Program-made: the position numbers and the translations under genes | Shown here: positions 1 through 10,926 of the stretch, piece after piece | How the letters are laid out: each line of letters opens with the position of its first letter | How positions within the stretch are numbered: position 1 is the first letter of the stretch | Notes under the pieces: generated by a model | The model's database searches: none | Seen by the model: only the letters and a program-made list of their open reading frames with translations | What the model was told of the DNA's origin: nothing | From: Colletotrichum lupini | Taxonomy: Eukaryota; Ascomycota; Sordariomycetes; Glomerellales; Glomerellaceae | Assembly (NCBI RefSeq): GCF_023278565.1 | Contig: NC_064678.1 | Location: 5,084,001-5,148,000 of the forward strand | Length of the DNA: 64,000 bases | Reading direction: 5' to 3'

Positions 1-1
1 A

Positions 2-133
2 CTTGGGACATCTTCGGGGATGAATATCGCAGCAGCTATTGAAATCGCGAAAGAGCTGGGGCCAGGGAAAAAGGTAGTTACGATTGCTTGTGATACCGGA
101 CTCAAGTACTTATCTGGACCTTTGTTCTCGTGA
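2..133 (+). CDS. Cysteine synthase-type PLP enzyme, C-terminal end (partial)
   Basis: Only the last 43 codons lie in the window; the gene starts upstream. Reading from base 2 gives [19 protein letters not shown], then a [19 protein letters not shown] stretch and a TGA stop. The GTSSG segment followed about 30 residues later by CDTGLKYLS matches the C-terminal part of fold-type II PLP enzymes (cysteine synthase and cystathionine beta-synthase), where the SSG serine contacts the pyridine nitrogen of PLP and D-S/T-G-x-(R/K)-Y-L-S closes the catalytic domain. These enzymes replace the acetyl group of O-acetylserine, or a related leaving group, with sulfide. No regulatory C-terminal domain follows, so a cysteine synthase-like protein is more likely than a cystathionine synthase with CBS domains. 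The exact substrate cannot be read from this fragment. Confidence 0.8.
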   Translation, partial: LGTSSGMNIAAAIEIAKELGPGKKVVTIACDTGLKYLSGPLFS

Positions 134-1797
134 ACGCCTACTATGGTAGTCGGTGTCACATCATACTAATCACTGCGGGTGTTCAACAAGCTATGCAGAA
201 ACTTACATGTATCTCCAGGAAAAGGATTTCATAGTCACAATAATTTGTTGTTAGATGCGAGGATACAATCACGTATAGTCTAGATGCTTCCAGCTTGAAA
301 TGCATGCACAGACTGACAACATTATTCGATGGCATGTTGCAGGTTTCAAAGCAACCGCCACTTTGATTTACACACATGTGGCAAGTTTAATGACTGCAGG
401 AATTATGCGCTCAAGACTGTATGTCACGATGCACCCTTCTCCTTTCCTTCTCGATACTTGGCACGATGCCCTCAATTTTCATGCAGCATGAGCATCGAAA
501 GTTCAAATTACTAACATGTACCAAGATTCTGTCAACATTCACATTCAAACCTTCACCGCCACTCGCGTGGCAGGAATTCCTCAATCCATGAATGGGATGG
601 ATCCTCGACCATACCCAAAACCACACATTTTGCAGACGCCACCGACCACACACCTCGAAAACATGCCGGTAAGGAAAAAACTGGCCTAGATGCGCAAGTT
701 TCCCTGGCTGCATCATGTCCCCGCCAGCCGGCTCTACCCGTTCTGATGCAGCAGCCATGCATTCATCCGTTGAGTGGCTTGCAACATTTTACCATTGAAA
801 TGGCAAATTTCCTCATTCTCAAGTCTACCCTCGCAATGAGCGCCCATCTGTACTCAGAATGGCCTCATAAGACGCAATCCCTTATCTCGCTTGCCGGCAT
901 TTTCTTGTCCAGTGTTGGACGAATAACTGTTTGCAGGGTCCGAGAACGAGAAAGACACACACAAGATGGTATTTCAGCTGGACCCTTGGAAACGCCACAA
1001 AATCCCCCGCCAGGAATGTTTTCATCGTGTTCCGGGTTACCGTGAACATCAACATGCAGGACCACGGACCGGGCCACGCGCGGGGAACCTGCCTTGCCGC
1101 CCTCTAGCTGCAAAAAAGTGACTTGCCTAGACCAAACATTTGTGCGGCTGAGAAACGACTGAGACACAGGACGGCACGCACCTGGTAGACGGGCACGACG
1201 GTTAACCACGCGGGATGGGCTACCCCGCCCGCTTCTAGTCTCAATCCGGCGAGGGATTCTCAGATATTCTAAGGGTTCTCACGATCAACTGATACCGTTC
1301 CCGTTTGAGCTGAGGCAACATCACGAAAAAAGGCGTCATGAGATGGCATGATGGGCAGTGCAGCTGACAGAGCCTAGAAGGTCCAGAAACCACCGCAGGA
1401 GAGACATCGTGAAACTCTAAATGGCATGCAGCTACGGTCGTACGGCAACACGAATGGCTCAACATGCTCGGAACGAGGAGCTGAACGCCTTTGCTGCTTT
1501 TTGGCTTGATGATGTGCTGGTTTTTGACCGCATTGAGGAATCGAGACGACGGATTCATTCCAAGAGTCGGTGAAGGTCGAAGCGAATGGGAAACTCAGAG
1601 AATCTTTTGCTTTTGAGTGTGGAAATACGGCTTGGTTTCGAGTATAAGAGGAGATATGAGAACTTAGGAATCAGATACTCTCTCTTGCTCATCATCACTC
1701 ACTCCACTCTCAATCATCTACCTTACTCTAATCATCACATCCAACACTTGAACAACTTCCTTCGCTGAGTCGAAAGAAAAGTCACAATCTCATTAAG
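134..1797. other. Intergenic region, 1.66 kb
   Basis: I see no convincing gene here. Short open frames on both strands lack homology that I recognise and have no splice-compatible partners. The last 150 bases carry a TATA-like box and a pyrimidine-rich leader, which make them the promoter and 5' untranslated region of the next gene. Confidence 0.6.
1643..1648 (+). promoter_or_regulatory. TATA-like box of the 1798 gene
   Basis: TATAAG lies about 150 bp before the start codon. It is followed by a long CT-rich stretch (about 1675-1750), a layout common at strongly expressed genes of filamentous fungi. The assignment rests on position and motif only. Confidence 0.45.
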
Positions 1798-3078
1798 ATG
1801 TCTTCCTCCCAGCAGCCCCCTAGGCATCTGAGCCACCTCTCTCCCATCCCAATCACCCAGCAAGGCCTCCAAGCCCTCTACGACAACGACAACAAGCAGC
1901 TCATCCTCAGAGCCCAGGGCAATGCTATCCACATCACCACTGGCATTGAGTTCAAGCGTATTCAACAGTTCGTTGGCGGTCTCCTCTTCGAAGTTCAGGG
2001 ATGGGTTGGCCCCGTCACCCACGGAACCCAGCCCTACAATGTTGAAAACTTTTTCAACATCGACCTGCCCAGCCGCGTCACCCCTTCCGGCTACGTCTTC
2101 ATCAAGGGCGCCGAAAACGCCGAGTACAAGGTCAAGATCCAGCCTCTGTTGAAGGATGGATCCAGCGGCGACAACAACAAAAACAACAACGCCGCCTCCA
2201 ACGTGACAGCCAGCTCCGAGGCCCCCAAGTTCAAGCTCATCCCCGCCACGGAGCCCATCATCACCAAGCTCGGACAGGGCTTCACCGTCCGCCAGAATGA
2301 CCAGTTCAAGGGCCAGGGAGGCAGCGTCGACATCTTCTTCAACTCGGCCTTTGTCAAGCTGACCAACGCCAGCATCGTCGAGAACCAGATTCAGTGGACC
2401 TTTGACACCCTGCAGACCGGCAACTCCCAGGTTATCATCTCCGTCTCCCAGCAAAACCCCCCCTTCTCCTACCGCGTGGTCCGCAACGTCATCATCAAGC
2501 CCGCTGCCTCTACTGAAGCCCTCAAGCCCCTGGCCCTCTTCTCCGTCAACGACGCCTCCAAGGCCACGCAAGATAACACCGAGGCCGAGATCGCCAAGTC
2601 CGGAAACGAGGACTCCAACATCGTCATCCCCTCCTGGGACGTCGCTGTCAACATCGGCCTCCAGGCGATCCAGAAGGCGTTCCCCAGCGCCAAGCTCCAG
2701 ACCGCCACAGGCCGCTCCCCGACCGGCGCCGGCGTCGAGCAGCCCTACGAGCTCTCCCTCGTCACCGTTGTCGCCCGCATCGACAACGACAAGATCGCCA
2801 GCGTCAGCACGGACGGATTCCTCAACTTTGGCCCCGTCCACACCGGAAAGGCTCTTATCGGCGTTGAAACCTTCAACTGGCCTGTCAAGGTCAACTCCAA
2901 CGATGTCTTCTCCATCGCCCGCAAGGCCGGATTCCGGGAGCCCGTCAACAACATTGCGCTCTCCAAGCCCGCCAGCGGCCCCTCCCTTGAACAGCCGCTC
3001 TACACGCTCACCCTCGGTGACTTGAGTGTTCAGATTGGAGCTACCGATGGCAAGATCCTGAGCGATATCAATGCTTAG
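1798..3078 (+). CDS. Conserved-looking intronless protein of unknown function, 426 aa
   Basis: I do not recognise the family. The frame is one uninterrupted exon. The ATG sits in a good context (cattaagATG) behind a CT-rich leader, and codons are strongly biased to C in third position, as in well-expressed fungal genes. There is no signal peptide, membrane segment or obvious catalytic motif. Residues 1-115 form a compact region rich in G and aromatic residues (VGGLLFEVQGWVGP, then a YNVENFF segment). Residues 120-145 are a low-complexity N/S/A linker, and residues 145-245 look beta-strand-rich with a PATEPIITKLGQGF motif. The C-terminal part (about 285-426) again alternates short strands. The beta-rich halves joined by a polar linker suggest a soluble protein of sandwich-like domains. 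A 368-codon open frame on the opposite strand is a shadow of the C-ending codon bias. Confidence 0.85.
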   Translation: MSSSQQPPRHLSHLSPIPITQQGLQALYDNDNKQLILRAQGNAIHITTGIEFKRIQQFVGGLLFEVQGWVGPVTHGTQPYNVENFFNIDLPSRVTPSGYVFIKGAENAEYKVKIQPLLKDGSSGDNNKNNNAASNVTASSEAPKFKLIPATEPIITKLGQGFTVRQNDQFKGQGGSVDIFFNSAFVKLTNASIVENQIQWTFDTLQTGNSQVIISVSQQNPPFSYRVVRNVIIKPAASTEALKPLALFSVNDASKATQDNTEAEIAKSGNEDSNIVIPSWDVAVNIGLQAIQKAFPSAKLQTATGRSPTGAGVEQPYELSLVTVVARIDNDKIASVSTDGFLNFGPVHTGKALIGVETFNWPVKVNSNDVFSIARKAGFREPVNNIALSKPASGPSLEQPLYTLTLGDLSVQIGATDGKILSDINA

Positions 3079-3852
3079 GTTGAGCAGAGCTAAGCTCCAG
3101 GAATAAGTTGCAGTGGCTAGGCATATGATTTAGTCAAAATGCCCACGTTGTTGCAACTGGTTGGAATGAAGGAATTCCTTTTGTTCAAAACTCTGCAGAC
3201 TGATTTCAAAAGTTACCTCAACCTCGAGGACAAACTCCCAAAAAGACTATCGTTCCATCGATATCTCTATAGTTATTAATATAATTCAACATTTCACTCT
3301 TTGTATGCTGTTCGTTAACAACCTCGATATACCCTTGATGTAATCTATGACTATAGCCAGCGATCGAGGACATCCACTGCTACTGACGTTATTGGCGTCG
3401 AGTTGATCATCATATGTTGAGTGGCGATATATACCCTGGTCAAACTCAAATGCAACCATCTAGACAAAGCTTCGAAAGCCAAACGACATATTGGGCAACT
3501 CCTACGGACTCTACTGCAAGTCACCAATGTAACTTCGTTAGCAATTGACAATTTTTACTCAGGTTGCCTGCGAACTGCACCTTGCAAAGTTGATCTTAAG
3601 AGTGTACTTGTATTGTGCAGGCGTCACAAGTGTCATGTCAAAGGGCACCCCAAACTCGAGGAGATGACTGAGGAAGGTAGTTCATAAGGTTCCATAAGAT
3701 TGTCTATGGCGCCATGGCCAGACGTTAGCCAGCCGAGCCCCAGAAACTCCGTACATAATTATGCCATCCGTACTCTCTAGCGAACCAGACTCCAAAGCTC
3801 CAGGCCAAAACAAATTAAGAACCACGCTCGATCAGGGCAATACTGCTTGTAC
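3079..3852. other. Intergenic region between convergent genes
   Basis: This stretch separates the 3' ends of the unknown gene and RAD52. It must hold both polyadenylation regions; AT-rich segments such as that around 3250-3300 would suit. I see no gene. The 88-codon frame at 3421-3687 has no recognisable features. Confidence 0.5.
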
Positions 3853-5522
3853 TCAAGCCATCTTCTGACGTTTCGGATCTGCTCCCGGTGCGCCAGGAGG
3901 GTTGCCCGACGTCCCATTATTCGATACATCAGCCAGGACCGGTCGTCCAGCGCCGTCTTGCTGCAACGGACGCTTCATCGTGGGTGGCCGGTACGAGTTC
4001 CGGTTAGCCAGGGGACTACCAGCGCCTCCAGGAGCACCGATACGGCGAGTCTGGCTGAACTGAGGGTGAGGCATGCCGGCTCCTCCTCCCGGGCCGGCAT
4101 TGCCCGGTCTCACCGGTGTGAAGCCGGACGTAGACGGTTGTTGCGATGGGGTTGGCGGGACGTGTTGACCAGATCTAGAGAGCGGCTTTGAGCTCGAGTG
4201 GTCTATGCCGGGGGTCTTTCGTATGGATGGGCTCTCTGCCTTTGGATTGAAGGCTTGTTGGCCGGCTGGCAGCAACATGGGGGCGTCAGCATTGTTCCCC
4301 TGCAGAGCAGATTCTGGGATTTGCTGTACAGCACGTGCAGAAAAGAAGCCGATGGGTTCGGCGGCGGCATTTCCAGCCTGGCCTGGCGTAGTCACATTGG
4401 CATTTGCCGAGGGAGCGGACGGAGCGGAGGGGCCTGACGGGTTCGAGGGTGCGCGGGGTTGGTTTGGTGGTTGAGGTCGGTTGCCGTAGCCTGTTGGAGG
4501 GCCCGGTCGTGATTGTGCTTGATTCGGTGTCTGAGGTGGTCGTTGATTTCCATTGTTTCCTAAATTTCCTGCTGACGTGCTCCTGCCCATTTGACGAGAC
4601 GGTGCTTGCATGTGCTGAGGTACGGGCGCTGGGGCAACGCTCGCAGCCCTACTGTTCGAGTTGCCGTTCGTTGTTGCTGGGAGAGTAACTTCGTCAGGAT
4701 GGTCGCCTTCGGAGATGGCGAAGTCCACATCGTCGAAGTCTAGTCATGTCAGCAAAAGAGCTCTGCGCTCCATCGGCCACACTCAAGAGTTCCCACCTTC
4801 ATCCATCAGGTCTTCGAGAGATTCCGTGGTCTCTAGTTTTACGGGTGGTGCCGCTGGTGCCGCTGGTGCCTTTTCCTCCACCCTTTTGACGACAAAGTCT
4901 TGCTGTCTGTGCAAGTCATCTTCGTGGAACCTTTTCGGTTCAACCTTCATCTTGATCACCCTAGCGAGGTAATCCTTGTCGTATATGCAGTTGCCCAACA
5001 CATTGCCAAAGTTCCTCAACGCCCTCTTCAACGCATCTGTGGTGCCCTCCTTTTTCGCCTTTTCAAACGCCGCAGCCTTGCCCTTGCAGTTCTCGATATG
5101 CCCATACCCAATATCCTCGTGAAACGTGCCGTCACGAAGCGTCACCCTGATGATCACAGAAAGTCCGAGGCTGATCCTCATCGTCTGCGGGTGCTCGTCG
5201 ACAAAGTCGACCTGGATGTTCTGGATGGATGATGACCAGCCATTGAAGCCGAATACCTCGTTGGCAAGAGCGATGCACTTCTCGGCGGTGATGTAGTGGA
5301 CCTTTTGGCCTGAAGGGCCGGAACGTGAGGATAGGTATTCGGGGCCGAGCTGCTTTTCGAGGCGGCTTTGCAAAGTAGCGATTTCCTGTGCCGTGTACTC
5401 GCTCATTCGCTTCTGTGGTTCCTCGAAAGGGTTCACCACGATGCTGTGCTGATCGCCCGGGCTATGGTGGAGTGTGTCAGTGGACGAGACGCGTCTTGGA
5501 AGTGGCAAACATACGCGGGCAT
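3853..5522 (-). CDS. rad52: DNA repair and recombination protein RAD52
   Basis: Rad52 loads Rad51 onto RPA-coated single strands and anneals complementary DNA during double-strand-break repair in the nucleus. I infer three exons: 5515-5522, 4797-5461 and 3853-4739, giving 519 aa. The first intron (5462-5514, GTATGT...CATAG) follows only eight coding bases, ATGCCCGC; splicing yields MPAPGDQH, the N-terminus usual for fungal Rad52. The second intron (4740-4796, GTGGGA...ACTAG) restores EDFDDVDFAISEGD. Residues about 25-200 are the conserved annealing domain (KVHYITAEKCIALANEVFGFNGW, VTLRDGTFHEDIGYGH, CKGKAAAFEKAKKEGTTDALKRALR). The C-terminal half is disordered, P/G/N-rich, with an IGFFSARAVQQIPE motif at the place of the Rad51-binding region and a basic DPKRQK end resembling a nuclear signal. 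It converges with the gene upstream in the window. Confidence 0.95.
5489..5494. promoter_or_regulatory. ACGCGT (MCB-like) motif inside RAD52 intron 1
   Basis: ACGCGT is the MluI cell-cycle box bound by MBF in yeasts. It lies within the first intron, 28 bases from the start codon. A second copy lies about 195 bp further upstream. A regulatory role is inference. Confidence 0.3.
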
Positions 5523-7566
5523 CTTGTCGAACAGGATATCTCCTCCGCAGAAGCCCAAGGGATAAGAATGCTCGAACTAGACTTCGGAGCTGGAACAAAT
5601 TCCTTCGTGACGGAAGGCTGGGCGTCGTGGGCAGAGCAAATATGGGCTTTCTGCCTAACGAAGTGAGTGAGGTTCAGCAGATGTGTCGCGCGTTCACAAT
5701 TAACGCCTGCCTTGACGCGTCGAGTCGAGCGCGGGAGGCAGCAATGACGGGTAGTCATGTGACCGGGTTATATGACATAAGCCCCCACTAACATTGGCTG
5801 GAGCTATCTGCCTGTTCCTGACAGGAGGGCTGAGGCCTAGCCCCCGGGGAGGTTCGGCAGGTTCTGTCAGCGGCAAAGTACCTGAAAAGAAAGCGAGCGG
5901 GGGAAAGGGAGAGGACCTGGGCACCCGTGGCACCTGAACCATCACCTCAGAGTTCACTGCCGCTGTCGTCCGAACAGCGAACGGTTGGAGTAAGAGCCTC
6001 CACAAACCTACCCCGCTATATGCCGCCAAAACGAGGTTCGAAAGCTTTAATTTTCCTGGAGCAACCCTGGAGCAGCCAAACAGTGTGTGTGGGAGCACAG
6101 CGGGCGCGGCCAATGTCAGGTGCATCCCAAGTGCCCGCAAGGTTGGAGGGTCATCTCGTAATCGGTGAAAGGGAAGGAGGATCCAATCTCATCACCACCA
6201 GCGAGAGACGTGCATCTTCTCTGACGAGTTTCAGGCTTTCAGCCCTTTCTTGATTCTAGTCCAACTCATCCAGAAGGGTTTAGTCTGTTGCTCAAACCAC
6301 ACAACACACGATACACGATACACACCCAAATGGAAAAAAAAAAATGAAGTTGAACAGGGACAGTCCACGAGAAACATCAGAGGGAGAGGGGGAGAGGAGG
6401 TCGGACTGCTTTGGTGTAACATGACCAAAGCGCACGAACAGGCAAAGGAAAACGAGTAATCACAATGTATTGACCAGACGTCTCATCGGGCCTGGGGTTC
6501 TCGCTCATAAGGTAGTTGGCAGAGGGCAGAAAAGAGGCGGCCCAGGAAGAACGGCGACGATAATGAGGAACTGTCTACGGCTATCCCGGGCCCGGCATTT
6601 GTTAAAGGCTGACGATGATCAGGCACGCAAAGAGGAGAGGGGTTGCATCATGATGACCACCCATACAAATTTGCCCGTACAAAGGTATCTCATCATCAGA
6701 GGGCAATTTCTCTTATGAATATAGGTGTTTGTCAATGCCAAACAGACAAACATGCAACCTGCAACAATGCTGCAGGCCTTTAGCTTCCTCGAGTTATAAA
6801 GGAGAACGCATGTGGCCATCGCGGATGTCACCGACTCAGTGGGCAGTTGAAACAGATGAGCCGTCTTGGATGCACGCAAACTGAGCGACTCGTGGGACAC
6901 GTACGCTTGCATGGATACAACGTGCTAATACCTTAATTTCATGCTACACTAACACATGAGGTAGCCAACTGCTGTGAAACCGTTATCTGCTCTGCACGAC
7001 TCAAGTGTGAACTCGTTTCTTCTCATAACGAGATGCCTCTCTCTCACACTCGTCCTCAATCAACCCACACAGCGTCTCCGTCAAGGGTGATAATTATAAG
7101 CCATGAGTGGACTGAACTCTCCCAAGCGGGCGGGATCATCGATTGCTTGCTGTCCCCAAGATGCTGTCCCTGAAACATGAGAAAACCAAAACTAACTACC
7201 TACATGCAAAGCGCGTGACTCGATTTCCTCGTCAACCGCAGGAAGAGGATGGGGGATCGAAAAACCCCAACTCTCAACCACGAGAAGACTCGCAACTAGC
7301 GTCAGGAAAGGGATATCATCAAATCAACGAAAAGTGACAAAACGCCGCCCAACCCCTCGTGGTCCTGACAGAAAATGTGTCCGTGGAACCCAAAAGTCTA
7401 TGCCCGTTGCCGTCCCATGCTGAATGAAGTAAAGAAGGAAGTAAGCCGTCGTTATAGTCGTCGTGATATGTTCAGTGGGTGCCGCCGACCGTGGCCGATG
7501 TCGCGGCGATGCTTATTATTTGACGTTCGGATGATTTTGTTCTTTCGTCGTTCCAGTCTCAGATTT
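5523..7566. other. Intergenic region, 2.0 kb (RAD52 promoter; sts1 3' side)
   Basis: The right half lies downstream of sts1 and should hold its 3' untranslated region; the left half is the RAD52 promoter. A run of ACACGATACACGATACACAC-type repeats and an A-tract occur near 6300-6345. Short open frames are scattered and none looks like a gene. Confidence 0.5.
5715..5720. promoter_or_regulatory. ACGCGT (MCB-like) motif in the RAD52 promoter
   Basis: This second ACGCGT lies about 195 bp upstream of the RAD52 start codon. Two MCB cores flanking the start of a replication-linked repair gene would fit G1/S control, but the motif is only six bases long and could be chance. Confidence 0.35.
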
Positions 7567-8613
7567 CTACCAAGGTCCGACACGCACAGGTGCGCCATAT
7601 GTGCCAGACATGAGCTGGTTGAGGATTGAGTTCGGATCCGAGGATTGCTTTCCGGGCTGTTGGCCATTGGAGCCCCCGTTCGCCATCCAGCTGACGCTCG
7701 CCGCCATAGCATTCATTGCCGTGCCCATGCGTCCGCCCGAGATCTCGTGGTGTTTCGCCAGGGTCTGGTCCCATCCTCCAGTGTGCAGACTCAGACCGCC
7801 CCCGCGCTTAGCAGCCTCGTTGATGACCAGGGCCCAGGCCTTTGCAATTTCGTCATATGCGCTTTCCTTGTGGTGTCGATATTGTTGCGGCTCCCAGTCC
7901 GGAAGGGCGTGGATAATCTTGGTGGCTCCGTCCAGATATTGCAGCGAGACGGTGGCTTGGTTCTCGTTGGGAGGGAGATATTGCGGGGTGAAGTCAAGTA
8001 GTGCATCGATAAGAGCCGTCAAGGGGGCCTTAACCCGGTAGTAGGTGTAGTCGGCACTAGTTTCTCCGTATGGAATGGCGGCCTTCACCTTGTCCTGGTA
8101 CTCTTGCAAAACGCCGTGTGCAGCGGCGACTGTCGGGCGAGGGGCACTGCTAACAACCTCCTGGCCGATGTCAGGGTGACGCTCGCAGATTCGCTCGAGA
8201 ACGGTTCGCAATGCGGTCGGGTCCAGAGTCTCCAGGAGTCGGGGGAGGGTGAGTGGGCGGCCGACCAGTTCATTCGAGCGAACCTTTTTCGACGGGCGCT
8301 GAAGTTGTCTTGATGAGGTGGACGGGGAGCTTCGGGGAGAGAGGGACATCTCATCGCCTTCCTCGTCAGCCTTGCGCTTGCGGCTGGTGGCCATGTTGTG
8401 AAATGGGCTCACTGTTAAGGATTAGCGTCAGGATGCACGAGTCGTCGGGTAGCGGTTGCGTAAATCGAGATTTGTCTTTCGCCCCATGCTACGCCAGCCC
8501 AGGGAGGGAACACAGCGACGAGGGAAATACTCACAAGAACGAGAGGGAGAAATGCGGTTGGGGTCGTGGGGATGTTGGAAGAGAGGCGGTTGTGGTGACA
8601 ACAACACATTCAT
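7567..8613 (-). CDS. sts1: Nuclear proteasome tethering factor Sts1/Cut8
   Basis: Sts1 (Cut8 in fission yeast) tethers 26S proteasomes at the nucleus and is needed for nuclear protein turnover and chromosome segregation. I infer two exons, 8535-8613 and 7567-8411, split by a 123-bp intron (GTGAGT...TTAACAG), giving 307 aa. The upstream start is chosen because MNVLLSPQPPLFQHPHDPNR is typical of fungal Sts1 and splicing joins PSRSLSPFHNMATSRKRKAD in frame. The second ATG at MATSRKRK would give a shorter form. A basic KRKADEE cluster near residue 37 is a likely nuclear signal. Residues about 80-290 are the Cut8 domain: LLETLDPTALRTVLERICERHPDIG, then an all-helical region ending in WDQTLAKHHEISGGRMGTAM. 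The C-terminus is glycine-rich. Confidence 0.93.
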
Positions 8614-10926
8614 GTTGTGATTGAATTCGAAAGATCGGGGAGTCGGAGTCGGGCGGGAGGTTTCCTGCTTTTTGACTCTGGCTGACGACGACGGTTGCGA
8701 CCAAAAAGGACGACGGCGACGACGACAACAATCTAGGTGCGACCAGATGCTCGAGTTGCTTTGATTGAAGATGAGTCGGTCGGGCGGTAAGTGTCGGGAA
8801 GAAGACGGGAGGACGGCTTCTTGTTTGGATTGATTGTTGTGGGCTTTGTGTGAAGAGGGTGAATGTGAGGGGAAAGAAGAGCAGTTGGCAGAAGGATTTG
8901 GGCAAAGGAGAAGAAGGACGATGGAGGCGAACGGAGCGAGGGATAGCACCCGCTGCACACCTGAGGAAGCGAAGGGGACTGGAGAAAAGGGGAAAAAAGG
9001 ACCTTTTCCTCTTCCAGTGCTTCTACCGCACCTCGCGCCTTCTTTACAGTGGTACTAAGCTGCTGGGGACTAACCTGGTAGGCTTGGGCCTGCTGGACCT
9101 TGCTCAGATGGCGGCGTGGGATTTGCTGCTGCAAGCCTGCAACTGGGTCACTGGATCGCTGGAACCACCTAGACCCAGCTAAGCAACGTGCGTTGGCTGG
9201 ATGGGATGCCCACCTAACCCACTCTCTGTGCCGAGTTGCAGGCCTACAGGCTGCCCGAGTAGAGAGGAATGCTCGAAAAGGGTTTGGGTACGAATATAGA
9301 TCCAGAGATGTGCTAGGGATTGGACTGCATTCATAGTAGCTTGCAGATGTCCGCGTACTACGAGTAAGTAGAGAGAGGAACCTACAGTACCTCGAGAAAG
9401 AGGGTGCGGCGCCGCTGGGTCGAGCTGCTGCAAGCCGCCTGTGAAATTAAACAGAAGCGGTCAAGGGCCCGATGGATGCCCTATGCCGAAACAGCAGGCC
9501 CCATCCACCAATTGTAACAATGTACAGATACTTACGGTACCTTGAGAAGGCACACGACCACACCTTACCGAGGCGGCATTGGTTGTCACTCCTGCACTCT
9601 GCGAGTTGTTGTGACAGGGGGGCAGCGGGATGGCGGCCACTGGGCGGTTTCGTCTGGGCGACTGGCGGATCTCATTCGTCGGGAATCGCCCGCACGTGAG
9701 TGGATGATGGAGGGCGCCAATCCGGCGGCGTTGGCGCCTCTACTACTGGTGGGGGGCTGTCTCTGACTATTTTTTTCCCTCTCCCTCTCTCCCTCTTGAG
9801 TCGGGAGTCTCACTCTGAAGACCAGGTACCTTGGCTTACTAGTCACAAGTCACCGGTACATCTCTCCACTCTCTCTTCTCTTCAGCCTCCTTTTCAGCTG
9901 ACTTTGATACCTCGCACACTCACCGGAAGTAGAGTACCTTATTCTAGGGTAATATCTCAAGTGGCTGCGAACTGTCAAAGCACAATAACCTTCGGTAATG
10001 ATTGAATATGGCTTGTCAGACAGACTTCGGCGGCGTCGACAAGCCAATGGATGCTCATCTCAACTCTCTACGGATACCCAAGCAAAAAAGCACTTTAGGT
10101 AAAGTAAAGTAAGCGGGTCGCGGGTGGCCCCATTCGCATCATCATCCATGAACCCCTTCCAACCCCTCTAACCTTCTTCAGCGTCCCTTGATGGCAAAGA
10201 ACCTGGAACTCCCCGGCCACAAAGTGGATGCCCCTCATTGTCCTTGACGACAAGTCCTTAGGTGGCACTCTATTCCTCATTTGCGCCGGGTTACATTGAG
10301 CCGCAATGCTCTCTTCTGAATCAAAACAAGACAAACCGACCCGGACGAGAAATGATGACTTACAAACACATCCATACGCATAATCAAAGGGAGAGCAAAA
10401 ACAGAGACCCAGAAAGACAGAGACACAGATCTGAGGCCCGAGAGAAAAAGTCTCAGTCACCGCTTCTTCTTCTTTTCCCCTTCTGCATCATAATTACGTA
10501 TCCGCTTCTTAGTCACACGTATAGGACTCAAAGTCCTGCCAAAAATGCAGGGCGCGAGTTTTCGGGCAAAGTGCCAACCTCCTCGACCGCTATGTAGAAT
10601 CAGCTATCTGCAGCCCAAGCTGCCACCAAGTACCGCTACATGTCTGGGTACATCCGTCTGACCTTGGCCCGTCAAGGTCAGCCTCGGTGAGCAGGCCTCG
10701 GCGGCGGGGTGGAGCGGTCGAGACCCACCAGGTTCCGCCCATGTTCTCTTATCGGCTTATCGATTGTGGTCCAGGAACAAAAAAAAAAAAACTTCTGGGC
10801 CCAAGCCCACCAAGGGTCTCAATGCGAGATTCTCACGGTGGTTTCTGGTAACATCTCGAACTACCCTTTGTCGTTATTGGAGCGCAATCAATCTTTTGAG
10901 ATCGCATAGCTCACACAACATTCACG
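8614..10926. other. Divergent promoter region between sts1 and nop13, 2.3 kb
   Basis: The two flanking genes point away from each other, so this stretch holds both promoters and leaders. The sts1 side (8640-9000) is rich in GA/CT tracts; a CT-rich block lies near 9775-9800 and an A-run near 10779-10790. I see no gene in it, although 2.3 kb is long for a bidirectional promoter and a non-coding transcript could lie here. Confidence 0.5.

Noticed and set aside
411..758. 115-codon minus-strand open frame
   Set aside because: It has no recognisable domain, no splice partner and no codon bias like the neighbouring genes.
1735..2841. 368-codon open frame on the minus strand
   Set aside because: It is the antisense of the C-ending-codon-rich gene at 1798-3078. 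Its product is low-complexity G/D/V/L and matches no family.
2402..3025. 207-codon S/P-rich open frame on the + strand
   Set aside because: It is a frame-shifted shadow of the 1798 gene, with composition dictated by the codon bias of the real frame.
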